The notes: generated by a model not told the origin, from the sequence alone. A stretch of DNA of 64,000 nucleotides from Epiperipatus broadwayi (GCA_028023455.1 JAQFVV010000050.1:186001-250000); one strand, 5' to 3'. Positions 24,477 to 37,382 are shown, numbered from the stretch's first letter. Made by a program: numbers and translations.

Positions 24477-24740
24477 ACCATCCATAGTCTTTAATTAGTG
24501 AACCTAATGATGTATTGTAATATAGAGTCTCTTGCTTCTCTTTGACCACCAGCACTGGCAAAAAACTATGCTATTAGTAGCATCAGATGCAATATCACAT
24601 AGGTAGCACTGTGGAATATAGACTTTAGATTTGAACTTAGGATTTCTGGAAGGCAACCCCTCCTAGAGTGTTAAGTTTCAGGTCTGGTGTTTGAATTCTG
24701 CAGTGTGTTAGCAAGATAGATGATTCTGATCATTACAATG
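21285..24740 (+). repeat. Long dispersed repeat B, copy 1
   Basis: Starts at ATTGAAACAGTAAGATTTGC after a TA tract and ends with GATTCTGATCATTACAAT. It matches 28605-31350 block by block: CCTCATACCCTAGTT near 21358, CCAAGAGCTCTTGTG near 22556, CCTTGGGTTGATATTTTCTA near 22682, AAGAATGTGCAGACC near 23096, ACTTTAGATTTGAACTTAGG near 24620. No protein homology found. CpG sites seen in the partner are mostly TpG or CpA here, so this copy is older or more methylated. It is interrupted by a palindromic MITE at 24095-24447. Confidence 0.8.
24095..24447. mobile_element. Palindromic MITE (near-perfect 157-bp inverted repeats)
   Basis: Arms 24097-24254 and 24289-24445 are almost perfect reverse complements, with ends GTCCAAAAGATGGCGC and GCGCCATCTTTTGGAC. 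A 35-base tandem duplication (24255-24289) sits at the centre. The flanks are TA-rich, so a TA target duplication cannot be told from the surrounding tract. It has no coding capacity and a transcript would fold into a long hairpin. Arm differences include a CpG in the right arm read as CpA in the left. Confidence 0.9.
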
Positions 24741-24749
24741 ATTGATTTA

Positions 24750-25725
24750 CATTAAAATAGCAAATCTTCAAACTTTAATGGATAGGCTTCAATCCACTTC
24801 AGCCTCCATATCATTGAAAAATCATATGAAAGCCAAAATCCCTTATTGAAGCCAATATTAGTCATGTCTATGTTCATTTTAAGTCACTCTAACCTCTAAT
24901 AGCTGTATTCAAATCCCCTATATTACATTTAAACTTGAAGTATATGAATTATGCTTATATTTCAAAAATTATTACTGATTTCATCCTGTATCCTGCCCAT
25001 CCCTCTGCTCTGTTTTTAAATGGATAAGGTCCTCTATATGAGAAATTAGAATTAAAGTCAATAGAGACAAGCCAATAATATTGGCATCAACAAGGGATTT
25101 GGATGTTCCATCATAAGACTTTCAATGGTATGGATGGTTAAATTGGAGAGTGGAGTGGATAGAAATCTGCCCATTAAAGTTTGAAGATTTGCTATTTTAA
25201 TATAAACCAAACACTGAATATATATATGTGTGTGGAAGATGATGATGTCAACCAACTGATGAGTGCTGGTTAATTAAGAAATATCTGTATTGGAGATCAT
25301 TTATCTTTTTCACTATGTGTTCATGTGTATTGGTTGTATAAAATAGAATAGATAGCTGGAGGAACCTTAAAAGTCTGTGTACAAATCCCTTATACTGAAG
25401 ATTTGCAATGGTATAAATGGCCAAAGTGTTGGAAGGTGAAGTGGATTGAAATCCACCCATTAAAGTTTGAAATTTTTCTATTGTAATATAAACCAAGCAC
25501 TGATTACATATATGTGTGGGAGATGATGATCTGAATCAACTGAGGGGTACTGGTTCAGCATGAAATACATATATGGGAGATTATTTATCTTTTTCACATT
25601 TATTTGATCATGAGTATCAGTTGTATAAAATAGAGTGTGTAGATGAAAGGATCTTGAAAGTCTGTGTTCAAATCCTTACATTACATTTAAATTCAAAGTA
25701 TATGGATTATGCTTGTATTTCAAAA
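24750..25725 (+). mobile_element. Family B cluster (foldback plus tandem units)
   Basis: A minus-like arm (24757-24860) is repeated inverted at 25080-25200 (CCCATTAAAGTTTGAAGATT and its complement). A second plus unit follows (25390-25590). Each plus unit ends in a hammerhead-like block. The first (25256-25289) has CTGATGA, GAAAT and GTA with CCAA/TTGG stem I, but stem II is broken. The second (about 25530-25575) keeps stem II (TACTG-GTT-CAGCA) but has CTGAGGG for the core. Confidence 0.7.
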
Positions 25726-25749
25726 AATATTATATGTGTATATACATAT

Positions 25750-26100
25750 AGGTCTGAGACTTGAACACTTAATGGAGAGGCAAGACAAGATTTCAAACCA
25801 CTCAAAGAAATATGGATAGATGCATGTTAGAAATAACAAGAAGAGATTGAAAATAAAATACATGGGTGAGATAACAAACAGGTATTATTGACAGCATAAA
25901 AATTAAAAGACAAGTTAAATTGGGTTGAACATAGCAATGATAATAGATGGTCAGTTGAAATCTCAAACCAGATTCCAAGGTATTGTAAGAGACCTAGAAA
26001 TGGACCACATGTGAGATGGATGGGTGAAATAAGAAAGAGTGGATTAATAATGCTTGAAAATGATGATAATATACTGTAACTGGTTGGGTTAAAAGTAAAA
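25750..26100 (+). pseudogene. RTE/BovB-like LINE 3' fragment
   Basis: Corresponds to the last 340 bases of the RTE copies. It carries the CAAACCACTC--AGAAATATGGAT block, the W--QIPRYCKRPRNGPHVRW motif in translation and the final DEI-K region. An in-frame reading is broken by stops. Confidence 0.75.
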
Positions 26101-26149
26101 ATAAATGCTGACATAAATGTTTAATAGATATTTTCTATCTTTCTGGAAT

Positions 26150-28590
26150 AATAATCATCCCATAAAGGGTTAAATAATTGTGAATTTAAAATATAATTTT
26201 ATTATAAATTATAAATTAAACAATTTAAAAAGGTTTAATCAATATTAATTGTAATTCTGATTTTGAATTTAAAAACAAGCATGATTTATTTTTGAAATCT
26301 TTTTATTAATGCTTGTATACGTGACTATTATCTATTTTTGCAAACTTTGTAGATTATGCTTTGATATAGGTGTAACTCTTAAAGGCATTAAAGATAAAAA
26401 AGTTCTTAATTAATTAATTGGTAAATTTCTATTTATGTAGAAGTCTTTGTATATCAAACTTTGATAAAAATGTTAAAGTTGCTTTCAAAAGGATTAGAAT
26501 GGTTTTAATCAAAAGGAAAACAGTTTTGAAATGTGATTTTATCACCTCAGATGACTCTTATAATAAGGGCTGATAAAAATATCAGTTTAATCTGGTTTTA
26601 ATATTGTGAGAATCAATTGGCAGAGTAGCAACTGGTTTCCAGAGTTATATAGATAGCTACCATGAATGAGATGTAGCTGAAATCAAAGCAGATCCAGCAG
26701 CAGTCTATTAATTCACTGGAGAAGTCTACATGCACCTAAAAGGAAGATCCACTTCTCTGTCTCTAATGCCTTATATGTGGTCAAAACAGCTGGTTGACCT
26801 AAAGTATACATGGAACAAAATCAATGTAAACATTTATCTAATTGCACCTTCCTGATAACAATACTTGAATTATATTTTTTATAATGTGACTAGAAACCAA
26901 TCTCACCCAGATCAGCAAGCTCACCAAGAGAGTTCCTTGGCTTGATGAAGTAGTTATATGTATGCTACTATGACTATATGCAGAGAAGCACTGATAAATA
27001 TATATATATACAAAAATGAAACAATTCATTTAAAAATCATTTTAAATATATACATTTAAATTTAAAACATTAATAACAACCTGTGATAGTGATAGGTATA
27101 TATTGAGACTGAAATTTAGAATAATTTCTTTGATAAAATGACATTTAAAATATAACTTCATTAAAACAAATAATAACTTTGCTGGATTAAAAATACAAAA
27201 ATCAAGAATCAATTCATTGATAATGATATTTTCCAAAAATCTTTTAGAGTAAAAGAAAGAAAGAATAATAATGCAAATAAATAGTTTTGCTTGCATTAAA
27301 AATAAAAGAGTGAAGATTTAATTTATTGATTTTATATTTTTAAAAGAAAAAAAAGTTGATAATATCTTTTTTTTTAAAGAAAAAAAAAATTATAAACTGA
27401 TATTTTTTTAAAAAATGAAGAAAAGAAACTGTAATCATTAAAGATAAAATTTAATAACTAATTTTAAATTATATCTATAGTTTATTGATACACACATGTA
27501 TATGTAAATTTTATGTATTTTAATCAAAGAATTAACTATGAAAAATATATTATTGTAACAAATTCCAATAGGGAAATGGACAGTGTGCATATATAAACAT
27601 ACACACATATATGTAAAATTTTAATCATTTATTATATTTTATATAACAATTCAAATGTCTAGGAATTATACTGCACATGTCTGTGCATATATCAATAAGT
27701 GTCAAATAGACATATAAAATTTCATCATTTTTTGTCTTTATTGAATATCAATTGAAATATATTCATGTAATAGTAAAATGTGTGGCTGTATGCATATATG
27801 TGTGTGCTATATGTAAACCATCATATAGTAACTTAAATTTTGTATATTAATCATGTAAACCACAATGTAATACTTTTTTGCTGTATGTTAATCAAAATCA
27901 GAAGGCATATATGTATAGCCATATTCTAGAGACTTTAATTTTAATAATTTTTGTTGATATTAAACTTAAATTCAATTGTTAAAAATTATGTTGCATCATC
28001 TCTTGGTCACCATACAGTACTTGAGCTTGTTTTTCTGAGATAGTTTTGTGCATAATGGTCTGATATATAAATGGATATACTAGTGCTTATGGGCATCCAG
28101 ATGATGATGATTATAATGATGATTGATATAACCTGGTTGGCAATAAATGTATATTCTTCAAAGCAAATATTTTGTTTTAGTTTAGTCTAATTAGAATTTA
28201 AATTTTTAATTGGCCAGTGCATTAATGTGCTAAGTGGCCAGAGTATTGATGATGATCAGCATGGTTTAATATCCCAGCATTATTGTTTGATGATTATGTA
28301 TTCTAATGGATAGGCACTTACATTTGTGCATCCAAATTAAGGTTTAAATAATTGCCCAAGCTGACAAAGGCTCAATAGTTATCCTGTTAGAATAGACCCA
28401 TTTAAAATCCACTGACAAGATGAACTATTGATTTATTGTATAGATGTATGTTGATTGATCATTCCTGATGATGAATGGTTACTTATATTTACTAATACTG
28501 AAGAGTTAGTGATACCTTTAGTTGATCTAAAGAAGAGTAACTGGCTGATCTCTGAGAGATCTCCTTTGGTATCATACTCTTTTAATATAT
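26150..28590 (+). repeat. Long dispersed repeat A
   Basis: Reverse-complement partner of 15590-18330 (see there for the matched blocks). It ends against repeat B copy 2 with only a short TA tract between them. No coding homology. Confidence 0.75.
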
Positions 28591-28604
28591 AAAATTGCTT
28601 TTAT

Positions 28605-31350
28605 ATATATATATTGAAACAGTAAGGTCTGCTTTGCAGATCTTCGTTTCACCTTTTCTCACCTACTTCCTACCCTCATACCTTAGTTTGAACCCCAATC
28701 TATCGTAGTGTGTCTGCAATACACTTATATACCGAAAATCCCGCCTAATTTTAAACCACGAGCACAATGCTCATATTATATATATAACTTATTCCCAAAT
28801 AAAATAAAATATTATGAATTATGTATTTGTTCACATAATTTACATTTATTAAAAAGTAAATTATATAAGTCGTAATTGCGCACACACTATGATATCCATT
28901 TTAAAACATATCAAAATTATAAATTGTTAGTTATTTTGTTTGGATCTATTTACCAATATATTACCATCGTAATATATTTTGATTTAAAATAAAATTCATT
29001 TAGTAAATATTCGTTTAGTGGATAGATTCAAATATTACAATTTAAAATAAGATAATTTTCGTTTTATTTAATAAAAATCATCCCAAATATTTCTGTTAAA
29101 ATAAATGAGGGACAATAGTTTAATTATATAAGTTTATCTAAAAACAGCAGCTGTCCACTTAAGTTTTCTTTAATTAGTAGCAGTAATTTTAATTAAATCT
29201 AGTTTGTAATTCGAATGTCGACGGGGAAGTTAACAAAAGAAATTAATTAATGTTGAATTCCTTTAGACATTCGGATAGATTTAATTACAGCAGATAAGTC
29301 CAATAATTTTGTATGCTCCAGGACAAATCTATTGTTAAATTTTACTATAAAAAGGATGTTTTTCTTTTGTTCTCCATTCTAAGCTTTTAAAGAATTCTAA
29401 GCTTTTAAAGAATTCTGAGTTGTCTAAAGGTTTCTGAGTTGTTCTAAAATTCTAATAATTTGCTAACCTTGACATGTCCGAGTAGAGGCGTTTATGATGG
29501 CTATGTCCCCTCGGAATAGCCAGCCGCTGCTCCATACCATCAGAAATTATCACATGGATCCCGGAACTGCTGCTGCCGCTGCCAAAATATGAACATTCCA
29601 GATTTTGCTGCTGAATTATAGAACCTGCCGAACATCTACCTGCAAATGCTTCTCCAGAGGTAATCTAAATTAACCCAAGAGCTCTTGTGATTCCTAACTA
29701 ATATGCTATAGCTATTTAACATTGTTTTCTTATATTTCACAACTTCATTGTGTATTTATTTTGTGTGTTTAAATATGCTCAACATTTTGCTCTCTATCCT
29801 TGGGTTAATATTTTCTATTTATAAAGCTTTCTTTTATTTTATTATGATAATGTATCAGAATCGTCTTTGACCGAGTGAACTATTCCCTCTATTGAAAATA
29901 AGATGCCGCTATTAAGGCATATTTTAAATTTATAATTTTCCAATTTTATTGTCTTGCAAATCACTCGTTCGAGGGCGATTCTTTTCTTTAATGTAATATA
30001 ATCACATAGTTTAAAATCTACAGGCTATTGATTTTAATCTAATATAAGAGTATGTGCGAAGTCAATGATTAAATGTGTCCCTTAATGCATGATTGCATAT
30101 ATAAATCTATACTTACTTTTCAAACCCGCAAGCATGCATTTTCTTATTTTAATTACCGTGTTCTACTTTAATTATAAAGTTCATCATTGATGTCGAGAAT
30201 GTGCGGACCCTTTTAAATGAATTTCAGGGAATTTGATTGGGCATTTCTCTTAATCCAAGTAAAACCCATTTAGTATGTTTTTTATATACACTAGTCTCGT
30301 ATTGCTGGTACATGAATTGGTTGTTGAGACCGCTTTGTTTTATTTTTCCAAGGATTCTTTACACGGCAAAGTCCATTCTTTTCGCTTATTGCAAGTTTCC
30401 AGGCAGAGGGTGTTCACCAATGACACCCCTGGGAATTAAACGCAATCGTCACACAGTCGCTAAGTTTCGGCTGTTCATCAAAATACTTTCCTACGGGTTA
30501 GCGGCGAGATGCCCTCCGTAATTATTCCGGATCTTCAATATTGTTTCATTTTATATTTATTTTACAAAGCATCCATGACTTAAATGAGTCACACCCTCCA
30601 ACTTTATAAATTCACTATCAGCAATACTGACCTCCCAATATAAATCTAGTATTATTCTCAAATAAATGCTTTGATCCCATTCCCACATTTGCTTAGTAAG
30701 CTTTAGTCCGTTACTATTCTTGAAATCAATAAATATTTTAGAACATTTAATTTCAAATATTGTCTTAAACTTGTCTATTTACTCAAAGCACCTCACACAT
30801 GTTCCTATCTTGTCAAGCACATTATCGTAACGCTATTAGCCCGAGGAATAGAAGATATCACTCTGTTTTAAAACCTTTTTGTCATTACTGAAATATAAAT
30901 GCCAACAATTATTTAATACGCGTCCCTGTCTCATATAAGCAGACAGTGGCATTTTATATATATATATTTATATAAATAAATTGTGTGAAATTATTTAAAA
31001 CTAAATTTTATCTCTTATTTTATTTGATTCCTATCACTGTCTCGGTCTATATATATATATTTTCTGCATTTCTTTTATAAATCCATAGACGTTAATTAGC
31101 CACCCAAACTTATCTTAGTATAGAGTCTTTTGTTTCTCCCTGACCACCAGGCACCGGTAAAAGGTTATACTAGTTGTAGCATCAGATGCGTTATCACGTA
31201 GGTGGCACTGTGAAATTTGGACTTTAGATTCGAACTTAGTATATCTAGAAGGCAACCCCTCCTAGAATGTTCAGTTTAGTGTCTGGGGTTTGAATTATGC
31301 AGTGTGTTAGCGAGATAGACGATTCTGACCGTTACAATATATATATATAT
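28605..31350 (+). repeat. Long dispersed repeat B, copy 2
   Basis: Partner of 21285-24740. It begins ATTGAAACAGTAAGGTCTGC and ends GATTCTGACCGTTACAAT. It retains more CpG sites than copy 1 and lacks the palindromic MITE. Between 29370 and 29420 a 19-base direct duplication (CTAAGCTTTTAAAGAATT) is present. The 94-residue ORF at 30237-30521 has no recognised homology and is probably chance. Confidence 0.8.
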
Positions 31351-32215
31351 ATTAGATGTTAAACATTACTTTAACATTTATTTAATAATATCATTAATAT
31401 TTAATTTATATTTCATATTTTAATTGGGGTGAATGATGTTTTTCCCCCACCCCAGGTTCACTCCAGATACCCCACCCTGTTACAATATATTATTTACATG
31501 TATAAATATTGAATTGTATCAAGCTCTAACACTAACTAATATTTATATATTTTACAAACATCACAACAAACAATCTATACAATTATCAATAAATGCTATC
31601 TAGTATCATAAAGCTTAAATTATTGGCAGGAAAAAAATGATTCACTTTCCTATAATAAACATAAATCTTATAAAACACCATTAGTTAAACTTAACAACAA
31701 GTTAAATCAATGCAAAGCACTGAGGTATTTATTTATTTTCAAACATAACAACAACCTAATGTAGATAATTAATAGCAATTTCTACCCGATATTATAAAGC
31801 CCAAATTACTAACATTAGGGGAAATCTCCATTTTGTTTTGCTTGTATAAGTTTACAAAGAGCTTGCAACTAAGACAATAATTGTAGGAATAAATTATTTT
31901 AAAAACTAAATATATTACATGGCAAACTGATTGACATTTCAATTTACACTTTTAGTTAATATTAATTTCAAATGCTTTTAATAATCTTATAAACCACTAT
32001 TATTTAAATAATTAATGAATTAAACCAATGTATAATACTATTAAACACTATTGTTATATTTTATTAGTTGTTTCTTCGTAAGTAAATAAATAGAAAGAAA
32101 ATAGATTATTTTTCCAATAATAGTAATTTAGATTCTACAACATACCAGGCAGTATTTATGGGTAATTGTATATATTAAATTGATGTAATGTAAGTATAAA
32201 TATAAACATAAATAT
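31351..32215. other. AT-rich spacer
   Basis: Starts with a TA tract; no gene recognised. Confidence 0.4.
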
Positions 32216-32219
32216 ACAA

Positions 32220-32490
32220 GGATAAATGCCAAAAGCATAACATTATATGGAGAGTCTTTAAGTCATGTAGATTTTGCGGGTGATGTAGTTATTTTTGCAA
32301 ATAATGCTACCGAGTTTCAATAAATATTGCGAGTTATCAGATTAAAAAAAAATGACTATAGACAAATATTAAAGAGGTTAAAACAATGTTTAATAGGTTT
32401 TAACAAAACGAAAAGTGAAAATCATGAATTAGAAATTAACAACTATAGATACTTTGATCAGATTATCAATGCAGATGAAGCTTGAGACTA
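32220..32490 (+). pseudogene. RTE/BovB-like LINE fragment around motif C
   Basis: Readable as HVDFAGDVVIFANNATEFQ (motif C, FADD changed to FAGD), then shifted frames with the KTMFN and NYRYFDQIINAD positions. Only the palm-to-thumb stretch is present. Confidence 0.75.
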
Positions 32491-32574
32491 ATCCTAGATT
32501 TAAATCTGGAGCATGACCTTTTGATACAATAATCTAATATTAAAAAAAATATACCTATATATTTGAAAATACAT

Positions 32575-33275
32575 GGAGGCAAAACTCTCCATAAAATAGT
32601 GCGACTTAGTGTAAGCTAGAGTAATCAATGAATTCAGAAAGGTTTGTACATAAAATCCCTATCTAGTGCTTACTCATCCATTATACTCAGACTAGTTTCT
32701 AGCTTGCAGATTTCATCAGTGGGGAGCCTTGAATCTGAAAGCACTAGGCATAGATCTTAGAATCTAATGCAATTTTCCAGCAACCATTTTTACTTTATTA
32801 TTTAACTATAAAGCTTTAAGTTCAAAATAAAAACACAATTCAAGCTCATTAGCTTGCATAGTGATATAGATCTAAACTCAGTTCACATCCACACTGTTTA
32901 GTGTCTTTGGCTCTTTAATAGCCAGAGTCACCATAATCCTATTTGGCAGGATTGGTATTAAACTACTAAACATCACATGATCACCATTCTTTATGTATAC
33001 ACAAGCTGTTTACACAAAGACAAAACTCTCCATACAGTACTGCCCCTCAGTGCAAGCCATCTAGGCACAGTGCTCTCAGATCAATGTCGCCTCATGGATG
33101 AAATCCACAAGCTAGAAATTAGTCTGGGGATATTGGATGAGTGAGCACTAGATAGGGATTTTATGCACACACCTTCCTGCATCCATTGGTTAGTCATCTT
33201 GCACCGAGGGGTGCTACTGTGTGGAGAGTTTTGCCTCTGTGTAAACAGCTTGTGAAAGCATAAAAATGTTTCTCA
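32575..33275. mobile_element. Family A composite foldback element
   Basis: A full minus unit (32578-32990) is followed by a short palindromic unit (about 33003-33265). The minus hammerhead region has CTGATGA (32713-32719), GAAACTAGTC and weak stems. The plus region (about 33085-33145) has TGGATGA and GAAATTAGTC, both mutated. Flanking target duplication not resolved. Confidence 0.75.
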
Positions 33276-34005
33276 TGTGGTATTTGAAAATAATTTTTAA
33301 TAGATTGGTGTTTTCAATTCTTACATATGGAAGTGATACTTAAAGATTTAACAAAAGTGAACTACAAAGATATAAGCTGACTCATCAGAGTACGTAATGT
33401 ATTCCAGTAAAGATGTGAGATTTTTTCTCTAAGTATCTTATAGTTCCAGTCTTGAATCAATGCACATATTACTTAGTTAACATAATTTAGCTAGTCACTT
33501 TAAAGCACTTCCATGTCTGGTTTACATGTTGTGGCATAAAATAGGACAGTTTATTTTATACATTAACCGATGATGGAAAATAAGCTAACATTAAATTTCA
33601 TTTAAGCAAAAATCCTAATGATATGTTTGAAATGATCAAGCTATATAAAGTGATAACACCATGATTTGTGGTTTTCATGATTACAGTAGCAAGTACATCA
33701 AAGATAATGGATTATAAAACAAAACACACTCTTTCATAACTCATGACTCAGATATTAAGAAACTGTAGTAGTGAATAGCTGAAGTATGTGTATAACATTT
33801 GCATTAATTAAGAGATGTCCTGCAGGCAACTTGGAGAGAACCAATCATTTTTTTACTGTGTCACACTATATATCATGAGATGTATGTCGGAGATAATAAG
33901 GGATTGGCAAAAAAAAATACATGAATGAGCATGCAGATATCATTATCAACATTAAAAGAATTAACATTTTGAAATGGGCTATCGATTAAATATTCCTATA
34001 TAAGT
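33276..34005. other. Spacer
   Basis: No gene recognised. Confidence 0.35.
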
Positions 34006-34009
34006 TAGA

Positions 34010-34145
34010 TACATGGGTAGGGTGGAAGACTCTGAGCCTAAAGGCCTATTGACCATAGCTCATCTCTGTCACTTTCTGGTGCATTCATTTTTTATAAACT
34101 TCCGAACAATAAACTATGCTGTATTGGAAGCTTGGCTTAGCAAAG
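34010..34145 (+). repeat. SINE family E copy
   Basis: Related to 3305-3480: GTGGAAGACTCTGAGCCTAA, then CATAGCTCATCTCTGTCAC, in the same order and spacing as a tRNA-type box A and box B. Confidence 0.4.
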
Positions 34146-34634
34146 TGACAAATATTGTTTTGTACCAAATATTTGTTACTGTAATACTTGATAATTGCCT
34201 ACATACTCATGTAAAATATATTTTATTATATATACATGTAATTCTGTTAAAATTATTTATAATTTAATAACTATTTAATTAAAGGCCAGAAATCTCTTGC
34301 TACATTTATTTACCCTTTATCATATGTCTATCAAAGTTAACTTATGTAACAACATGAAATCTCAAGTAAACAGGAAAACACTGACACCTTTGTATTAAAT
34401 TTAAAATAAATACATAATATAAGAAAAAAATAGCATACAATAACAAGTTAAAAGACAGTCATCTTCATCTTAAATCATTACATCAAAAGATTGAATTGTA
34501 TTCAGGTATTTTCCTGAATAATTGTGATAATGGTATATTAAATGTGATAATATGTTGGACTATTTTCATCATCTATTAGTAAATGTTGAATGTATAGAAA
34601 ATTTTAGCTTTATTTAATCTTTTCAAATGTAAAC
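34146..34634. other. AT-rich spacer
   Basis: Nothing recognised. Confidence 0.35.
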
Positions 34635-35090
34635 AACTTGTAACCAATAACACACAAATAGACAACATAGATTAGAAAGTACACAACATTTCGAGTAATA
34701 TTACTCTCCACTCCTCATTAGGTGTTGCTCACCTGACCAGTGACAGTATTAGCATAGGAGTCAAACTTACATCTTTAGATTCGTGAATATCAAAATTTAA
34801 GGCAACACTTTAACCAACTGAGCATTTGACACAATAGTGAAGTTGGTTAGAGTGTTGCATTTAAATTTGATATTCAAGAATCTACAGGTGTATATTTGAT
34901 TCCTATGCCAATAATGCCACTGGTCAGACCAGCAACACCTAAAGAAGAGTGGAGAATACTACTACTTGAAATGCTGTGTAATTACTAACCTGTGTTCTCT
35001 ATTTGTGCGTATTTGAAAATTTTTAAATAAAGTTTCAAATTTTTCTATACACTCAACATTTAATGATAGATGATGGATATAGACTAATGT
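34635..35090. mobile_element. Head-to-head pair of SINE family D
   Basis: A minus copy (34635-34835) and a plus copy (34838-35085) meet at their tRNA-like heads. Both contain the AGCAACACCT block and a hairpin next to GAAAT. In the minus copy this reads CTAATGA, then a hairpin (GAGTAATATTACTC), then GAAATGTTGTG. Confidence 0.75.
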
Positions 35091-37160
35091 ATTTTCACAT
35101 TGAATTGTACTTTTGTAATATTAAAATGTCTCTTATTATTGACTTCAAAAAGTATTACATCCTATTATTAATAAGTAGATTAATGCACCTTAAATTAAAT
35201 GTAAATCAGTTTTGAAAAGATAAAAACTATACTTGTCATATGCAGTACATTTTTGACATAGATTGCATACTATATACATAAAAAAATTGACAAAGTATTC
35301 CGTGGAGGCATAAGGGCATTTTATGAATAGCTTCTTTAATTAACTGCCTTTGGAGTATGGACAACAGTTCATGTAAACAATATAGAATCCTGACTTGTAT
35401 TCATATTTCAATGCAAAGTAGGTTATCATTAAAGCATTAGCATAAGCAAAGGGTCTTTGTTATGTTTGCACAAAAAAGTTTCACGTATAGATTTACAACT
35501 GTCTAAATTTGAATACAAGTATAATTTAATATAATTGTATAAATTATAACTTCCCCTCTTTTCTTCTATAGCGTAAGCTTGTGGTTAAACACCTGTAGAG
35601 GTCCCTACTATCGCATTTTACATGCATATTCTCGAGGTTACAGCCTCGGTAAATATTGCTTACGTAATCGCGTTTAATACATTTATAATTACAACTGTCT
35701 ATATAGTAACTACATTTTTATAAATGTATTAAATATCTTCCACCAACCCCATATTCTTTTGAAAACTAATAAATAAAGACACGGTAAAAAAAAACCAAAT
35801 TATGCCCAAGTCTGCATTTTGTGCTGAAACAGCACTCGCCACTATCTGTCATATATACCTTTATCATATGTGCTTTATTTATCAATAGTAAAATGTTAAA
35901 ATTATGATATACAAATGTCAAACTTAATCCACCCACAACTTTGACACAATCCATTCTAGAAAAGAACAGTAATTATTATCATTAATTATTTATTAAACTC
36001 GAGATTATCTCTATCCCTGATATACATTTTAATTTACTTAATGCAATAAACTACCTAAATCTGGTATTTATGAACTTTTTATTAATAGTAAAGATTTTTA
36101 TTTAACTATATAACTTTCTTCATAAACTATATCAATAAATATGAATCAATATTCTGATTATTATTATTTTATTCTATAAAGAAATTCTTTTCTGCTATAT
36201 AAAGATTGTAAGTAATCAATAACAAACATATTGATTCCTCATAAAAATCAATGTAATGTATTTACAAAATAGAATATAAAAAAAAAAAAGGAAAAAAGAT
36301 TTTTTTTTTGACACAATGTATTTTAAAAATAAAATTGGCTTTATATCGAATGCTCAATTAATATCACAACACACGTTTAATAACTCAAAATAAGTTCTTG
36401 GCACTAGGATATTTTAATCAAGGAAATATATATATATAGATACGACTTTTGTGTAAACTATTACGGCACTTGCATCCTATTTTTAGTTGAAAAGCTGAGG
36501 CCTAACCGGATCTAATAATAATTAAGCATCTTATTAAGATTAAGAAAAACATTTCAATTACTAATAAATTTAAAACTTTTCGATATGAAGTTTTAATATT
36601 CCAATTGTTTTGTGAATTTACATCCCACCAATTGCAAGGTATTTTTGCCATCCTATCCAAATTATTTTGAATAATCTTGTGGTGATGGAAACATATACAA
36701 GGAAAAATAAAAATGTATACATTTGCAATACCAAATGCATTTGTATGTTAGACAAGTATATTAAAACTAGCATATGGATATGTAATGCAAACACCGTTAT
36801 AATACATATTGATATGTACTGTTGGCAAGTACAGTAAAATAAAATGTTTCTTACAAACTATATAAAGGATTTTAAAAGATTTTCTTGCTTTAATATTAAA
36901 AAGACAATATATTATAAGCATAAATATTCGAAATATTCATTTAATTCAAAATGTATCATTTTAAAAATATACAAGAGCAGTACATATTAATGCTACCAAT
37001 CTCATTTCGTTTTATTTTTAAAACGTTTCTATTAATAATCGGTGGCGGCATAGTAATATCAATCCTACTGTGGTCATATGGTGGAAAACGGATCTTCCGC
37101 AACAGAAATTAATAAATACAGTAAACTAAGCTGATGTAATCTCTTTCAAAAGCAAGTACT
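35091..37160. other. AT-rich spacer
   Basis: No gene or recognisable element. Short A and T runs near 36280-36310. Confidence 0.4.
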
Positions 37161-37163
37161 TTT

Positions 37164-37256
37164 GGACAACTATGCTAACCACTAGGTCATCCTAGTAGTT
37201 AGCATGGCTGTCTTCCAAACAGCTGGCCCGAGTTCGCTTCCTGGTCAACGCATTTG
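37164..37256 (+). mobile_element. tRNA-Gly-derived SINE with inverted 5' half
   Basis: The plus strand carries the tRNA-Gly-like body from TAGTAGTTAGCATGGCTGT through the TCC anticodon, GAGTTCGCTTC (box B) and GTCAACGCATTTGACAC. The first ten or so bases of the tRNA are missing. In their place is a reverse complement of its own 5' half (37164-37187, CTATGCTAACCACTAGG), making a hairpin with a 3-4 base loop. Same family as 4594-4687. Confidence 0.75.

Positions 37257-37382
<126 letters not shown>

Noticed and set aside
27042-27296. 84-residue hydrophobic ORF
   Set aside because: A/T-rich composition alone yields Ile/Leu/Phe-rich readings. It lies in repeat A and no conserved counterpart is visible in A'.
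30237-30521. 94-residue ORF in repeat B copy 2
   Set aside because: No recognised motif, and the matching region of copy 1 has no equivalent reading frame, so it is probably chance.
35766-35954. 62-residue minus ORF
   Set aside because: No motif, ordinary A/T-rich reading frame.
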